A stretch of 64,000 nucleotides of DNA, from the NCBI RefSeq assembly GCF_003148745.1, contig NZ_QGGU01000004.1, positions 254,917 to 318,916 of the forward strand, in the 5' to 3' direction. Numbering within the stretch: position 1 is the first letter of the stretch; the number at the start of each line of letters is the position of its first letter. This stretch comes from Pleionea mediterranea (GTDB taxonomy: Bacteria > Pseudomonadota > Gammaproteobacteria > Enterobacterales > Kangiellaceae). The notes below the pieces were generated by a model. That model was not told where the DNA came from, did not search any database, and saw nothing but the letters and a program-made list of their open reading frames with translations. Shown piece after piece: positions 49,791 to 60,218 of the stretch. A program made the translations under genes and the position numbers.

Positions 49791-50324
49791 GTGATTGATT
49801 CAGAAGGATTTCGTGCCAACGTAGGCATAATCGTCTGTAATGAATCTGGTCAATTACTTTGGACACGGCGTGCTGGCCAGAATTCCTGGCAATTCCCTCA
49901 AGGTGGGGTGAATGAAGGGGAGACACCCGACGAAACCATGTTTCGAGAACTCTACGAAGAGATCGGGCTGTCCAGACAAGATGTAAAGGTTCTGGGATCA
50001 ACCAAAAACTGGTTGCGATATCGTTTACCCAGTCGTTATATCCGACACGACAGTGTTCCACTGTGTATTGGTCAGAAACAGAAATGGTATCTGTTGAAAT
50101 TAATGTCCGACGAAAGTCGACTTGATTTTGCCACCACCAATCATCCCGAGTTTGATGATTTTATGTGGGTGGGTTACTGGTATCCGTTAAGACAAGTGGT
50201 TGCGTTTAAGCGCGATGTGTATCGGCAGGCGTTATTGGAACTGTTGCCGGTGATGCATGATCAGCAGCGTCATCAGCGTCAAAAGCGAGCCAGACGGAGG
50301 CATCAGCAGCGCAAACATAACTGA
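49791..50324 (+). CDS. rppH: RNA pyrophosphohydrolase
   Basis: RppH removes pyrophosphate from the 5' end of mRNA and starts RNase E-dependent decay. The 177-residue protein starts at GTG 49791 and has the Nudix box [20 protein letters not shown], preceded by [18 protein letters not shown] and followed by [13 protein letters not shown] and QKWYLLKL, all RppH-specific. A very basic tail ([13 protein letters not shown]) may bind RNA. It precedes ptsP, as it does in E. coli. Confidence 0.96.
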   Translation: MIDSEGFRANVGIIVCNESGQLLWTRRAGQNSWQFPQGGVNEGETPDETMFRELYEEIGLSRQDVKVLGSTKNWLRYRLPSRYIRHDSVPLCIGQKQKWYLLKLMSDESRLDFATTNHPEFDDFMWVGYWYPLRQVVAFKRDVYRQALLELLPVMHDQQRHQRQKRARRRHQQRKHN

Positions 50325-50405
50325 ACCTATCCTCTCCCTGTTCCCTATCACCATAGTTGTGGGCGGTCGAATGGAATGGGTGCGGTCGAGTTGGTTGTGG
50401 ACTGT

Positions 50406-50443
50406 GAGTTTGATGTAGACGATCGAGTTTGATCTAGACAGTG
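50406..50443 (+). repeat. 19-base direct repeat in the rppH-ptsP gap
   Basis: GAGTTTGATGTAGACGATC is followed directly by GAGTTTGATCTAGACAGTG; 14 of the first 15 bases match. It lies 24 bases before the ptsP start, within the untranslated leader. Confidence 0.7.
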
Positions 50444-50467
50444 ATTACAAAGTCGTAATGGAGGAAT

Positions 50468-52744
50468 ATGCAGGAGCGCTTAAGTCACATTACGCAAGAA
50501 GTGAACCGGGCAGACTCTGCCGAACAAGCACTGAATGTGATTGTTCGTCGGGTTTGTCAGGCGCTCAGTACTCAAGTCTGTTCGGTGTATCTTGCTGACT
50601 ATTCCGAGCAATGTTTTATTCTTAAAGCCACCCAGGGGCTCAATCCTCAGGCAGTCGGCAATCTATCTTTAGGGTTTCAGGAAGGCATTGTCGGACTGGT
50701 TGCGCAACGTGAAGAGCCGATTAATCTCGACAATGCACCCGAACACCCCAACTTTCACTTTTCTCCCGCAGCCAAAGAAGACGCTTTTCATTCGTTTTTA
50801 GGGGTGCCGATACTTGAGCAGCGTCAGGTACTCGGTGTGCTGGTGGTGCAGCAGCTTAAGCCGCGTAAATTTTCCGATGACGAAGTTAACTTTTTAATGA
50901 CGCTTTCGGCGCAGCTGGGCCGATTAATTGCGCAGTCTGAAAAGCGTGATCGCATTCATCCAAGAGCCGTTGAGCAGCAGAGCCCACGCAAACTGCAAGG
51001 TTTTCCTGCCGCCAGTGGTCTGGCTGTAGGTGAAGCCATCGTATTTTACCCACCAGCGGATATATTTGCCGTTCCTGATAAAATAGCTAACAGCATTTCT
51101 GCCGAGTTAAAGCGAATAAAGCGCGCTTTTCGATTGGCACAGAATGAAGTGTTGGCGATGAAGCGGCGTATGGAAAACTCGCTCAGCGAAGAAGAACTGG
51201 GTTTGTTTGATGCTTATCTGTCGATACTCGATCACAATGGCTTATTGGCAGAAGTGATCCAGGTGATTGAAGAGGGTCAGTGGGCACCGGGTGCTTTACG
51301 ACAAGTGACCGAGCAACATGTTAAGCAATTTGAAGCCATGGACGATCATTATTTTCAGGAGCGTGCCAGTGATGTGATTGATCTGGCAAGGCGGGTGCTA
51401 CAACTGCTGGAAAACGAACACGCCACACGTCCCAAAATGACCCGCCGTGCGATTATTGTTGCGGATGATATTACACCTGCTTTATTAGCTGAATTACCGA
51501 CAGAAAAAATACTTGGATTAGTCTCAATGCGCGGATCGCCAAGCTCCCATGCTGCCATACTGGCAAAGGCACTGGGTATTCCGGCGGTTTGTGGCTTTGA
51601 TGGAATGCCGATCCATTTATTTCAGGGGCAAACGCTGATCATTGATGGGTACAAAGGCAGTTTGTACTTGTCGCCGTCGGAACCGCTTAAAGTGCAGTAT
51701 CTTCATCTTATCGAAGAAGAGCAGCAACTGACTCGAGAGCTTGAAAAGTACGTCAATGAACCGGCGATAACCACCGATGGTTTTATGATGCCACTGTTAG
51801 TGAATACAGGGTTAATGGCTGACTTTGAAAAAAGTGTTCATGTGGGTGCCGATGGTGTGGGATTGTATCGAACGGAAATTCCTTTTTTATTGCGTGAGCA
51901 ATTTCCTGGTGAAGACGAACAGGTAAAAATTTATCGCTCGGCGTTGCAGGCATTTCACGGCAAGTCTGTGACATTTCGCACGCTGGATATTGGTGGCGAT
52001 AAGCAATTGCCTTATTTTCCGATACACGAAGACAATCCTTTTCTTGGCTGGCGCGGTATTCGGGTAACGCTGGATCATCCGGATATATTTTTAATTCAGG
52101 CGCGAGCCATATTTAAAGCATCGGCCAATATCGATTGCTTTAAAATAGCCTTACCAATGATTTCCAGCGTGGAAGAAGTGGATGAAAGCATTCGTCTATT
52201 AGAACAAGCTTTTTATGAAGTGAACAGTGAATTATCGGAATCGTCCAAGCCGATTAACAAGATGCCACCGATAGGTATTATTTTAGAGGTTCCCTCGGCG
52301 ATCTATTTATTGCCCCATATTGCAAAACGGGTTGATTTTATTTCGGTGGGCAGTAACGATTTAACGCAATACCTGCTAGCGGTTGATCGCAACAATACGC
52401 GGGTGTCATCTTTATTCAGTAACTATCATCCGGCAATTTTGGCTGCATTGAATGATATTCGGCGGATTGCCAATGAATGCCAACTGGAAGTCAATATTTG
52501 CGGTGAAATGGCCGGCGATCCCATGGCCGCGATACTCTTGTTAGGCCTTGAGTTTAATGGATTAAGCATGAACGCCAGAAGCTTGCCCAAAATAAAAAAA
52601 GTAATTCGCAGTTTTGCATTATCCGAAGCAAAAGACGCCGTGTCCCATGCGTTAACCCTGGAGAAAGCGCGGGATATACATCATTACTTATTTGAGTTAC
52701 TGGAGCAAAAAGGATTGGGTGGGTTGATCAGGGCTGGAAAATAA
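50468..52744 (+). CDS. ptsP: Phosphoenolpyruvate-protein phosphotransferase, nitrogen PTS EI
   Basis: PtsP (EI-Ntr) takes phosphate from PEP and passes it to NPr, controlling potassium, nitrogen and stress responses. The 758-residue length and order fit: an N-terminal GAF domain (about 1-160), an EI-type HPr-binding helical domain, the phosphohistidine motif GSPSSHAAILAKALGIP with His361, and the TIM-barrel PEP-binding domain with GVGLYRTEIPFL, FRTLDIGGDK, FISVGSNDLTQYLLAVDRNN and NICGEMAGDP. A GGAGG precedes the ATG. The PTS partners NPr and EIIA-Ntr are not in this window. Confidence 0.97.
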   Translation: MQERLSHITQEVNRADSAEQALNVIVRRVCQALSTQVCSVYLADYSEQCFILKATQGLNPQAVGNLSLGFQEGIVGLVAQREEPINLDNAPEHPNFHFSPAAKEDAFHSFLGVPILEQRQVLGVLVVQQLKPRKFSDDEVNFLMTLSAQLGRLIAQSEKRDRIHPRAVEQQSPRKLQGFPAASGLAVGEAIVFYPPADIFAVPDKIANSISAELKRIKRAFRLAQNEVLAMKRRMENSLSEEELGLFDAYLSILDHNGLLAEVIQVIEEGQWAPGALRQVTEQHVKQFEAMDDHYFQERASDVIDLARRVLQLLENEHATRPKMTRRAIIVADDITPALLAELPTEKILGLVSMRGSPSSHAAILAKALGIPAVCGFDGMPIHLFQGQTLIIDGYKGSLYLSPSEPLKVQYLHLIEEEQQLTRELEKYVNEPAITTDGFMMPLLVNTGLMADFEKSVHVGADGVGLYRTEIPFLLREQFPGEDEQVKIYRSALQAFHGKSVTFRTLDIGGDKQLPYFPIHEDNPFLGWRGIRVTLDHPDIFLIQARAIFKASANIDCFKIALPMISSVEEVDESIRLLEQAFYEVNSELSESSKPINKMPPIGIILEVPSAIYLLPHIAKRVDFISVGSNDLTQYLLAVDRNNTRVSSLFSNYHPAILAALNDIRRIANECQLEVNICGEMAGDPMAAILLLGLEFNGLSMNARSLPKIKKVIRSFALSEAKDAVSHALTLEKARDIHHYLFELLEQKGLGGLIRAGK

Positions 52745-52792
52745 ACTTTTACAGGTTTTGTTAAAGTTTTTGTTAACAGCCCTGGCGGATAA

Positions 52793-55153
52793 TTACTTTA
52801 GGTTCACAACGCTCTTCGTTTTAACGCACCAGTCACAAAACTCATCGGCATTTTTCCAAATCGACTGGGCAATAGAAAGATGTTTTAACGAAGCCTGTTT
52901 GTTATTTTCTTCGTTATAAATTTGAGACAATTGCAAATGAGTGTTCGGATGTTTTGGCCATTGCTTTAAAATGTTATTCGCCACTTTTTTGGCTTTGTCG
53001 TATTGCTTAAGCGCAATGAGATTCTTAATGAGTAGCTCATGGATATAGCCTTCGGATGCAGAGGTCACAGCGTCACCAGAAAGTGCCTGATATTTAACTA
53101 ATGCCTGTTCCAGTCGTTCAACCGCAAGTTGATGATTGTTCTCTTGAGCGGCTATACGACTTGCGGCAATATCAACTAGGTACTCAAGGTGTTTCATCTG
53201 GTACTGTTCAACAAATCGCTCCACTTTCACAAACGCCTGTTTCGCCTGCTCGGTTTTATTGAGTTGTAAATTAAGAAATAGGTAACCAAATTGAATGGCG
53301 TCAACAATCCCTTCATCGAGCTCTTGCTGCAGTGACTCAAGTTTACTTAAGGCCTGCTGGGTTCGGCTGGTATCAACGTACAAATGTATTTGCGAAATAA
53401 AAGAAATAAAAATAGCATCCAGTGGCTGGTGATATTGTTGAATAACCTCTTGATGCATTTGTAAATACTGGAATGATTTTTCAACTTGCCCAAGTGTGTA
53501 ATAGAAATTCACTTTGTGAGCGATGATATTTCCGCGTTGTCTGGGTGCTTGAGAAATACTGCTTGCTTCCTCGTATCTATCTAAGGCGTCGTCAATACGT
53601 CCTTCTCTAAGTGCCAGGTTGGCCAGCATTAAGACTGGTGAAACTTTATCGGTTCTAAGAAATGCGGCCCGTCTTGCTAGTTTTTTTGCCGACTCTAAAT
53701 CACCTTGTTTAATGGCTACTTCGGCTTCATTTAAAATAGGGGTGAATAACTTGGGTCGTAATTTTTGATGTTTGCGATACTCGGCAATGGCCGCTGAATA
53801 ATTTTTTTGTGACTCGTAAATTTTACCCAGTCGACTGTAGATCCAGCTTTGCGTTGGGTTTAACTCGAGTGATCGTTGATACAATGCAATGATTTCGTCA
53901 TGATTCTCACTTTTCTGCATGAGTATGTTGGCTAAACGATTATAGGGTTCGTAGTCTTGAGGGTAGAGCTCCAGCCAGCTACGAAAGACACTGATTTGTT
54001 CATCCACTTTTTTTTGTGTGGCATAAATCCAGCTTTTTATTGAAAACTTAATCGGTTCATTCAGTTTGTAGCCAAAGGTTAACGCTTTTTGTAATAATTC
54101 TTCCCCTTCGTTAAACTCCCCTTTTTTAAACAATAAATCGGCAAGAGAAATATAAGCTAATGCGTAGCTGGGATCTTGTTCAATTGCCTGACGCATTCCT
54201 TTAATTGCGGCATCGTAATCATTATCAAACACAATTTTAACAGCGGCTTCAACGAATGATTGAAGAGCCGCTAAATTGCCTGTGATGTAATCTTTGAGTG
54301 GAATGCTGTCAATAAGGTGATCATCTTTCGGCAGTAACTGTGGTTGTTGGCGTAAAAACTGAGTCGCGGCAATGGCAAGTTCGAAAGGGTCTTTGTTTTC
54401 AACAGAAAACTCTGCAATGGGATCATTTGACTCCGTTGAAAACAGTTTAAGTTGCAGAGCAAAGTTTTGTTGGTTTGACGATTGCCCGGTTGTTGAAAGT
54501 GTCGCTCGAACAAAGTAATTTAAATCAGCGTCTGTAGCGACTGAACGTGCTAAAGATAATGGTAATCCGAGGCCTTCTTTAAAGCCTGCTCGTTTAACCA
54601 TCCAGAACAGATTGTCGTTAAAAAAGGAGTTTACAATTAACGACTTTTGTTGCGTCAATTGATTGCTGATGAGATAGGGTAATCCATAACTTAACCAATG
54701 ATCGTTTTGATTCAGATTCGATTGATCAAAAAAGAAGATGCCAATACGAGGTATAGCGACGCCCTTTGTTGTTTCCAGTGCAGAGGTTTGATTGTGTGAA
54801 AGGTTCTGGCTGGGAGTAACCTGAGTCGTATCCGGTGAATCATTTAAGTGAATGGATAAAACAAGCGCCAGTGTGACGACGATATTAGCGGGAACGCCCA
54901 GTTTTTCGGCTTTTCCCCATTCGTCTTTACCGGGAGCGCCATGCCGCCAGGCCAATAAAATAACCGCTGGCAGAAAACTGATCATGGCAGCTAATACGAT
55001 GTCCACCAGGCGATCGGTAAAGCCGTAACGCTCCACAATAATACCGGTAAACTCCATCAACGCGACAATTGCACCCAAATAGATGCCAACGATTTGAAAC
55101 ACGCGTCGTTGTAATAGCTGCTTAAATAAGCCGGCTTGTGGCGGTTGAGTCAT
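52793..55153 (-). CDS. Membrane-anchored TPR protein
   Basis: The 786-residue protein starts with a short cytoplasmic stretch and three membrane helices (about residues 18-115: VFQIVGIYLGAIVALMEF, IVLAAMISFLPAVILLAW and NIVVTLALVLSIHL), a leader often seen before adenylate-cyclase-like or TPR proteins. A TolB-like alpha/beta region follows (IPRIGIFFFDQSN, LPYLISNQLTQ), then about twelve TPR-like repeats from residue 300 to the end (for example YALAYISLADLLFKKGEFNE). It has no catalytic motif and probably acts as a scaffold or sensor. Partner unknown. Confidence 0.8.
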   Translation of the reverse strand: MTQPPQAGLFKQLLQRRVFQIVGIYLGAIVALMEFTGIIVERYGFTDRLVDIVLAAMISFLPAVILLAWRHGAPGKDEWGKAEKLGVPANIVVTLALVLSIHLNDSPDTTQVTPSQNLSHNQTSALETTKGVAIPRIGIFFFDQSNLNQNDHWLSYGLPYLISNQLTQQKSLIVNSFFNDNLFWMVKRAGFKEGLGLPLSLARSVATDADLNYFVRATLSTTGQSSNQQNFALQLKLFSTESNDPIAEFSVENKDPFELAIAATQFLRQQPQLLPKDDHLIDSIPLKDYITGNLAALQSFVEAAVKIVFDNDYDAAIKGMRQAIEQDPSYALAYISLADLLFKKGEFNEGEELLQKALTFGYKLNEPIKFSIKSWIYATQKKVDEQISVFRSWLELYPQDYEPYNRLANILMQKSENHDEIIALYQRSLELNPTQSWIYSRLGKIYESQKNYSAAIAEYRKHQKLRPKLFTPILNEAEVAIKQGDLESAKKLARRAAFLRTDKVSPVLMLANLALREGRIDDALDRYEEASSISQAPRQRGNIIAHKVNFYYTLGQVEKSFQYLQMHQEVIQQYHQPLDAIFISFISQIHLYVDTSRTQQALSKLESLQQELDEGIVDAIQFGYLFLNLQLNKTEQAKQAFVKVERFVEQYQMKHLEYLVDIAASRIAAQENNHQLAVERLEQALVKYQALSGDAVTSASEGYIHELLIKNLIALKQYDKAKKVANNILKQWPKHPNTHLQLSQIYNEENNKQASLKHLSIAQSIWKNADEFCDWCVKTKSVVNLK

Positions 55154-55320
55154 GGTCGGTGAATTCCTTTGAGTCGTTGAACGCGGCCCTGATGCAGTAA
55201 AATCCTACCGAAATCTTGCTCGCTTGCCAATTAAAAGCCGTTGCCTGATGTTTGTCGACGGCCGATCGTCGATCAAACCGTCGATCAATCAAACTATTAA
55301 TTAAAATACCAATCAAGCCG

Positions 55321-55944
55321 TCAATCAATAAGGGTGCTTTGGGACAGATCCACGGATTTTTGCCAAACCAGTATAAAATTATTGGCGGGCATATCATGCT
55401 TTTCCACAAACATAAGCCCTGCATCGCGCGCAAGGGCTTCCAGATCCACGTAATCGCGCAGACCCATTTCAGGATCTTGAGATTTCAGGTATTGATCAAA
55501 AGATTCATTGCTGTCGCTGGTAAATTCGCCACAAAAATTAAACGGACCATACAAACAGAAGTAGCCATTGGTTTGCAGAGTATTGCCAACGCCGTTAAAA
55601 AACTGCTCGACCATGGGCCATGACATGATATGACTGGTGTTTGCGCTAAAAATGCCTTCCGCTGATTGAATCGGCCAGGGTTGAGTGACATCGAGTGTTA
55701 ACGGACGTTTCAGGTTGTTGCCCTGGTAATCATCAATCCAGGCATTAATGCCATGGTGGTATTGAGTCTGATCACTGGTTTGCCAGGTCAGGTGTGGCAA
55801 GTGTTCGGCAAAGTGGACTGCGTGTTGCCCGGTACCACTGCCAATTTCCAAAACATGACGGGTATCTGCAAAATACTTTTGTAGCACGTCCAAGATTGGT
55901 TGCTTATTATTTTCGCAGGCCTGTGAAAAGGGTTTGTCGCTCAT
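55321..55944 (-). CDS. DUF938 class I SAM-dependent methyltransferase
   Basis: I place the start at 55944 (MSDKPFSQACENNKQPIL), the usual DUF938 beginning; the frame continues up to 56010 but those residues lie within the upstream barrel gene's 3' end. The 207-residue protein has the SAM motif VLEIGSGTGQHAVHFAEHLP, then IFSANTSHIMSWPMVEQFF, GYFCLYGPFNFCGEFTS and the family motif MGLRDYVDLEALA. The methylated substrate is unknown. Repeated TTGATTGA-type phrases follow its stop. Confidence 0.9.
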   Translation of the reverse strand: MSDKPFSQACENNKQPILDVLQKYFADTRHVLEIGSGTGQHAVHFAEHLPHLTWQTSDQTQYHHGINAWIDDYQGNNLKRPLTLDVTQPWPIQSAEGIFSANTSHIMSWPMVEQFFNGVGNTLQTNGYFCLYGPFNFCGEFTSDSNESFDQYLKSQDPEMGLRDYVDLEALARDAGLMFVEKHDMPANNFILVWQKSVDLSQSTLID

Positions 55945-55957
55945 AAATGCCCGATGA

Positions 55958-56539
55958 TTATAAATACCAAATAATTTGCGCGTATTGCTTTTCCAAATCG
56001 AAAAAGTCAATTTTCTGATAACCCACTTTAACAGATAAGCTTTTGTTAATGGAAAAATTGACGCCTAAATCGTAAAAATATTCGTTATTGTTACGTGATT
56101 GATTAAACGTCTGGGTGTCGGATTCAATATCATATTCTTGTGAAATAAGTGCGCGACCAACTTTTCCCGAAAAGCTAAAGCGTTCAGCTATGGGGTAACT
56201 GGCTTCTACAGCAAGTTGCGTCAATACTAGGTCAACATGACTATCCGTGTCATTGAATAAAATACTTCGATTATCAAACGTTAGATCTGTGGTTCGATCC
56301 AGTGTGACTTTTATATTCGGATGAATGCTATAGCCAATGCCTACTGTGACATTAAAGTTGTCATGGCTGTCCAGCTCACTGTTCATTCCAGAGATCGTAT
56401 CGGCATGGGTCATTAATGCGCCATTATCAATTGTATACTCTTGAGTCAGTGCGCCGCCGTAAAGGAAAAAGGGTTTATCAACAGCAAAAGCTGAGTGAAC
56501 AGTCGTCAGTAAAACAAGCAAAATAGTTGCACGTAACAT
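55958..56539 (-). CDS. Outer-membrane beta-barrel protein
   Basis: The 193-residue protein has a signal peptide (ending HSAFA) and alternating beta strands (FNVTVGIGYSIHPNIKVTLD, DLVLTQLAVEASYPIA, FSFSGKVGRALI, EYFYDLGVNFSI, LSVKVGYQKIDF) ending in IIWYL. This is the pattern of a small 8-strand barrel of the OmpA/OmpW type. No ligand or partner can be proposed. The DUF938 gene begins 13 bases after its end on the same strand. Confidence 0.78.
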   Translation of the reverse strand: MLRATILLVLLTTVHSAFAVDKPFFLYGGALTQEYTIDNGALMTHADTISGMNSELDSHDNFNVTVGIGYSIHPNIKVTLDRTTDLTFDNRSILFNDTDSHVDLVLTQLAVEASYPIAERFSFSGKVGRALISQEYDIESDTQTFNQSRNNNEYFYDLGVNFSINKSLSVKVGYQKIDFFDLEKQYAQIIWYL

Positions 56540-56709
56540 AGGTTAATCTTCCTGATTGAAAATAAAGCGGTAGTTTAAATCATCCAACATATGGGGAAAA
56601 GCGAAATAATACCGACAAAAAGGCTTCGATAAAAACGAGTATGATGTGTACAAACAAAAGTATGATTCGGAAAGTAATATATTTATTGGTAATTAATGAC
56701 GATAAAAAC

Positions 56710-57483
56710 TCAAAGCTTTCCACTGAGCTTTTTCTGGTAGGGGTGTGATGGTATGGTGCCTCGCTCAAAAAATTGCCATTGACGCTGTGTATTTAATTGC
56801 ACAATAGCTGATGACCGTGTGCCGTATTGTCGGTGGCCTAATTCAAAGGGTTTTATAAATGGGCTGGAGAGTTTTTTCTCCATATCGGCAGATATACCCG
56901 TTGAGGGTAAATGTTCTTCGGCAACGGTTTCAGGATGCGCCAACAGATTAAATAAATTATCAGAGTCAATATTGTTGTCAGTTAACTGGTCCGCAAGTGC
57001 GTTTCTGAGCCAGTGCATTTTTGGCCACTGGTCATCGATGTGACCATTACTGAACGCATAAACGCCATCAGAAAATGTGTGCACACCAATACTCTGATTG
57101 CTGAGATAAAAACATTCCCCACTGATTAAATCGCCAGCGACCAAATTAAATCCGCTGTATTTATCGGCATTATTAGCCAGTTCATCAAACCAGTCGGGCA
57201 GTGTTTGATGGGTTAATAAACAATTGTTAACCAGCATTCCTCGAGAAACTTCACCAGCGGGCAATGACGGATCTCTAAAATTGGTCAGGGCTGCCCAGCG
57301 TCCATTTTCATGAATGGCTAACCAGCTGCCGCCGGCTTCTTCATCACGACCCCCAATAATCTGCTGATGATCCTGCCAGCGATGCAGTGGTAATGTCGGT
57401 CGATCAAAAAATTCATCCCGGTTGGCAATTAATATAAACGGGTAGTCCGGATGTTGATTGATGGCGAATGCGAGTAAGCACAT
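56710..57483 (-). CDS. NRDE family protein (TANGO2-like)
   Basis: The 257-residue protein opens with MCLLAFAINQHP and FILIANRDEFFDRPTLPLH, the NRDE signature, then IIGGRDEEAGGSWLAI, GRWAALTNFRDP and SRGMLVNNCL. It ends with YGTRSSAIVQL and FFERG. The family has a bacterial and a mitochondrial branch linked to haem or lipid handling, but its reaction is unresolved. It is a single minus-strand gene; the divergent TauE/SafE gene starts about 105 bases away. Confidence 0.92.
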   Translation of the reverse strand: MCLLAFAINQHPDYPFILIANRDEFFDRPTLPLHRWQDHQQIIGGRDEEAGGSWLAIHENGRWAALTNFRDPSLPAGEVSRGMLVNNCLLTHQTLPDWFDELANNADKYSGFNLVAGDLISGECFYLSNQSIGVHTFSDGVYAFSNGHIDDQWPKMHWLRNALADQLTDNNIDSDNLFNLLAHPETVAEEHLPSTGISADMEKKLSSPFIKPFELGHRQYGTRSSAIVQLNTQRQWQFFERGTIPSHPYQKKLSGKL

Positions 57484-57587
57484 ACATGATCCAAAGGGTT
57501 GATAAACCGGTATTTCGACAGGTTTAAAATGACAGGGTATAGTGCCAGTCTAACCAATTTGCCTGATTGAAAAAATAACTAAAACGT

Positions 57588-58388
57588 ATGATGGAATGGA
57601 TGTTGTACTTGGCGGCCGGAGCATTGGCGGGTGTGATGGCTGGATTACTGGGCATTGGCGGCGGTTTTATTATTGTACCCGTGATGCTGTTCTTACTGCC
57701 CTTGTCGGGCGTTTCCGATGTTTATCTGATGCATGCGGCTATTGGCACTTCTCTGGCGACCATTTGTGTTACGTCTGTGGTTTCTTTTCGGGCGCACCAT
57801 TCCCGTGGTTCGGTAGATTGGCCTTATGTAAAGCTGTTAGCCCCCGGCATATTAGTGGGCGCTTTTCTGTCAGGAGTTGTGGCGGACTTTTTATCGAGCA
57901 GCGTATTGGCCGTTATCTTTGCGCTTGGTGCGGTATTAATGGCGATACAGATATGGCTGGCTAAACAACCGGAGCAAGCTCCCGATAAGCCATCCCGCAG
58001 TGCAGTATTTATCACCGCTGCGGCCATTGGTTGCGGTTCCGGATTGGTGGGTATTGGCGGCGGCTCTCTGGTGGTGCCTTATTTGCATTATCTGGGTGAA
58101 AAAATCACCCGCTGTGTTGGCACCGCTGCAGCTTGTGGTCTGCCAATCGCACTGGCTGGCACCAGCAGTTATGTGGTGATGGGCTGGGACGCCAGAATGC
58201 CGGATTTCTCCTTCGGCTATATCTATTTGCCCGGCTTTTTAGGTATCATTATCGCCTCCAGTTTAACCGCGCCTTTGGGTGTCAAACTGGCTCATAAGCT
58301 ACCGGCGCAAAAGCTAAAAAAAGTGTTTGCGGTGTTTCTGTTTCTGGTAGGCATTCACATTGCGTTAAAGCAGCTGAATATTTTTTGA
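57588..58388 (+). CDS. TauE/SafE family permease
   Basis: The 266-residue protein has eight membrane helices in two repeats, each with the TauE/SafE glycine motif: AGVMAGLLGIGGGFIIVPVM near the N terminus and GCGSGLVGIGGGSLVVPYL near residue 150. ATCVTSVVSFRAH and CGLPIALAGTSSYVV also fit. The family exports sulfite or organosulfonates or imports small anions; the substrate here is unknown. It lies 21 bases upstream of lgt and may be co-transcribed with it. Confidence 0.92.
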   Translation: MMEWMLYLAAGALAGVMAGLLGIGGGFIIVPVMLFLLPLSGVSDVYLMHAAIGTSLATICVTSVVSFRAHHSRGSVDWPYVKLLAPGILVGAFLSGVVADFLSSSVLAVIFALGAVLMAIQIWLAKQPEQAPDKPSRSAVFITAAAIGCGSGLVGIGGGSLVVPYLHYLGEKITRCVGTAAACGLPIALAGTSSYVVMGWDARMPDFSFGYIYLPGFLGIIIASSLTAPLGVKLAHKLPAQKLKKVFAVFLFLVGIHIALKQLNIF

Positions 58389-58409
58389 TCATTAAGTAAA
58401 GGTTAAGGC

Positions 58410-59273
58410 ATGGAGTTTCCACAAATTGATCCGGTCATCTTTCATATCTGGGGACCGATTGCGCTGCGCTGGTATGCGCTGGCGTATCTGATAGGTTTGG
58501 TCAGTGCCTGGTGGCTGGGCGTTCGCCGGGCTCGTAAACCTGGTAGCATCTGGACCGAACAGGAAATTTCCGATTTTGTGTTTTACGGTTTTTTAGGCGT
58601 GGTGATTGGTGGTCGTCTTGGTTATGTTCTGTTTTACCAATTCGATATGTTTCTTGATAATCCCTTATACCTGCTGAAAATATACGAAGGCGGCATGTCA
58701 TTCCATGGCGGTATGTTAGGTGTTGTGGGCGCTTTCTATTTCTTTTGTCGTAAAACAAACAAACCCTTCTGGGCGTTGGCGGATTTTATTGCGCCACTTG
58801 CGCCCATTGGTTTAGGTGTCGGGCGACTCGGTAATTTTGTAAATGCCGAACTGGTGGGAAGAACCACCGATTTGCAAAGCACACCCTGGGCGGTTCACTT
58901 TCCACAGGATCCGGCGGGTGTGTATCGACACCCATCGCAGTTGTATGAGTTTGCACTGGAAGGTGTGGTGCTGTTTGTGCTGTTGTTCTGGTTTAGCGCC
59001 AAGCCCCGACCGCGCAAAGCGGTTGCCGGTTTATTTTTGGCCGGTTATGGCAGCTTCCGTTTTATTGTGGAGTATTTTCGCGAGCCGGATGCGCACTTAC
59101 GGGAAATGGCCGAGTGGCTTACCATGGGGCAGGTACTCAGTGCGCCCATGATTATTGCCGGTGTTGCGTTAATGGTGTGGGCTTATAAAGATCCTGTGCT
59201 GGATATTGCCGAATCATCCAACGGCAAAAAGTCGGGTAAAAAAAGTCATAAAAAGCACGCAAAAAAATCTTAA
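58410..59273 (+). CDS. lgt: Prolipoprotein diacylglyceryl transferase
   Basis: Lgt transfers diacylglycerol from phosphatidylglycerol to the cysteine of prolipoproteins, the first step of lipoprotein maturation. The 287-residue inner-membrane enzyme shows [40 protein letters not shown] and the Lgt signature [14 protein letters not shown]. The C terminus is a lysine-rich tail ([14 protein letters not shown]). It sits upstream of thyA, a common gammaproteobacterial order. Confidence 0.97.
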   Translation: MEFPQIDPVIFHIWGPIALRWYALAYLIGLVSAWWLGVRRARKPGSIWTEQEISDFVFYGFLGVVIGGRLGYVLFYQFDMFLDNPLYLLKIYEGGMSFHGGMLGVVGAFYFFCRKTNKPFWALADFIAPLAPIGLGVGRLGNFVNAELVGRTTDLQSTPWAVHFPQDPAGVYRHPSQLYEFALEGVVLFVLLFWFSAKPRPRKAVAGLFLAGYGSFRFIVEYFREPDAHLREMAEWLTMGQVLSAPMIIAGVALMVWAYKDPVLDIAESSNGKKSGKKSHKKHAKKS

Positions 59274-59397
59274 TCGATAAATAATTAACCATCGGTTGAG
59301 TGAAAAAATTATTTAATTAATGAAATGGTAATGAGTGAAATATTCATTAGTTAAGTAGCAGAATAATGATGTAGAGAGAATTAATCCTGGAGCAGTC

Positions 59398-60192
59398 ATG
59401 CAGCAATATTTAGATATGATGAAGTACGTTCTTGAAAACGGTAACGATAAAGGCGATCGAACCGGCACAGGAACACGCAGTGTATTTGGCTATCAAATGC
59501 GGTTTGATTTGCAACAGGGCTTTCCGTTAGTAACCACCAAAAAATTGCATTTGCGTTCGATTATTTATGAGTTGTTGTGGTTTTTAAACGGCGATACCAA
59601 TATTAAATATCTAAAAGATAATGGCGTTTCCATTTGGGATGAGTGGGCCGATGAAAAAGGTGATTTGGGCCCCGTTTACGGCGAGCAATGGCGCAGCTGG
59701 AAAAAGCCCGATGGCAGCACCGTGGATCAAATTGATAATGTGATCCGACAAATTAAAACCAATCCAAATTCTCGCCGCTTGTTAGTGGTGGCCTATAATC
59801 CCGGAGTGGCCGATGACATGGCATTACCGCCCTGTCATTCACTGTTTCAGTTTTATGTTGCCGACGGCAAATTATCCTGTCAGTTGTACCAGCGCAGTGC
59901 CGATATCTTTTTAGGAGTACCCTTTAACATTGCCTCTTACGCATTGCTCACTCATATGGTGGCTCAACAATGCGATCTTGATGTAGGGGAATTTATCTGG
60001 AGTGGCGGAGATGTGCATTTGTATTCCAATCACTTTGATCAGGCTCAGGTACAACTTGCCAGAGCCCCCTTGCCATTGCCAAAGTTAAACATAAAACACA
60101 AGCCTGCTGACTTATACAGTTACCAGTTTGAAGACTTCGAAATTGAAGGCTACGAGTCGCATCCGCACATTAAAGCACCGGTTGCCGTTTAA
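59398..60192 (+). CDS. thyA: Thymidylate synthase
   Basis: ThyA converts dUMP to dTMP using methylenetetrahydrofolate. The 264-residue length equals that of the E. coli enzyme and the catalytic cysteine is Cys146 in [12 protein letters not shown]. Other motifs are [49 protein letters not shown] and [10 protein letters not shown]. folA follows 27 bases later, and its product regenerates the folate that ThyA oxidises. A GGAG precedes the ATG. Confidence 0.98.
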   Translation: MQQYLDMMKYVLENGNDKGDRTGTGTRSVFGYQMRFDLQQGFPLVTTKKLHLRSIIYELLWFLNGDTNIKYLKDNGVSIWDEWADEKGDLGPVYGEQWRSWKKPDGSTVDQIDNVIRQIKTNPNSRRLLVVAYNPGVADDMALPPCHSLFQFYVADGKLSCQLYQRSADIFLGVPFNIASYALLTHMVAQQCDLDVGEFIWSGGDVHLYSNHFDQAQVQLARAPLPLPKLNIKHKPADLYSYQFEDFEIEGYESHPHIKAPVAV

Positions 60193-60218
60193 GCAGCCAA
60201 GTTTTTAACCGACAAAAT

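Noticed and set aside
55245-55330. Repeated TTGATTGA/GTCGATCAA phrases after the DUF938 gene as an iteron or origin
   Set aside because: The spacing is irregular, the phrases are short and no replication gene is nearby; it is more likely low-complexity drift.
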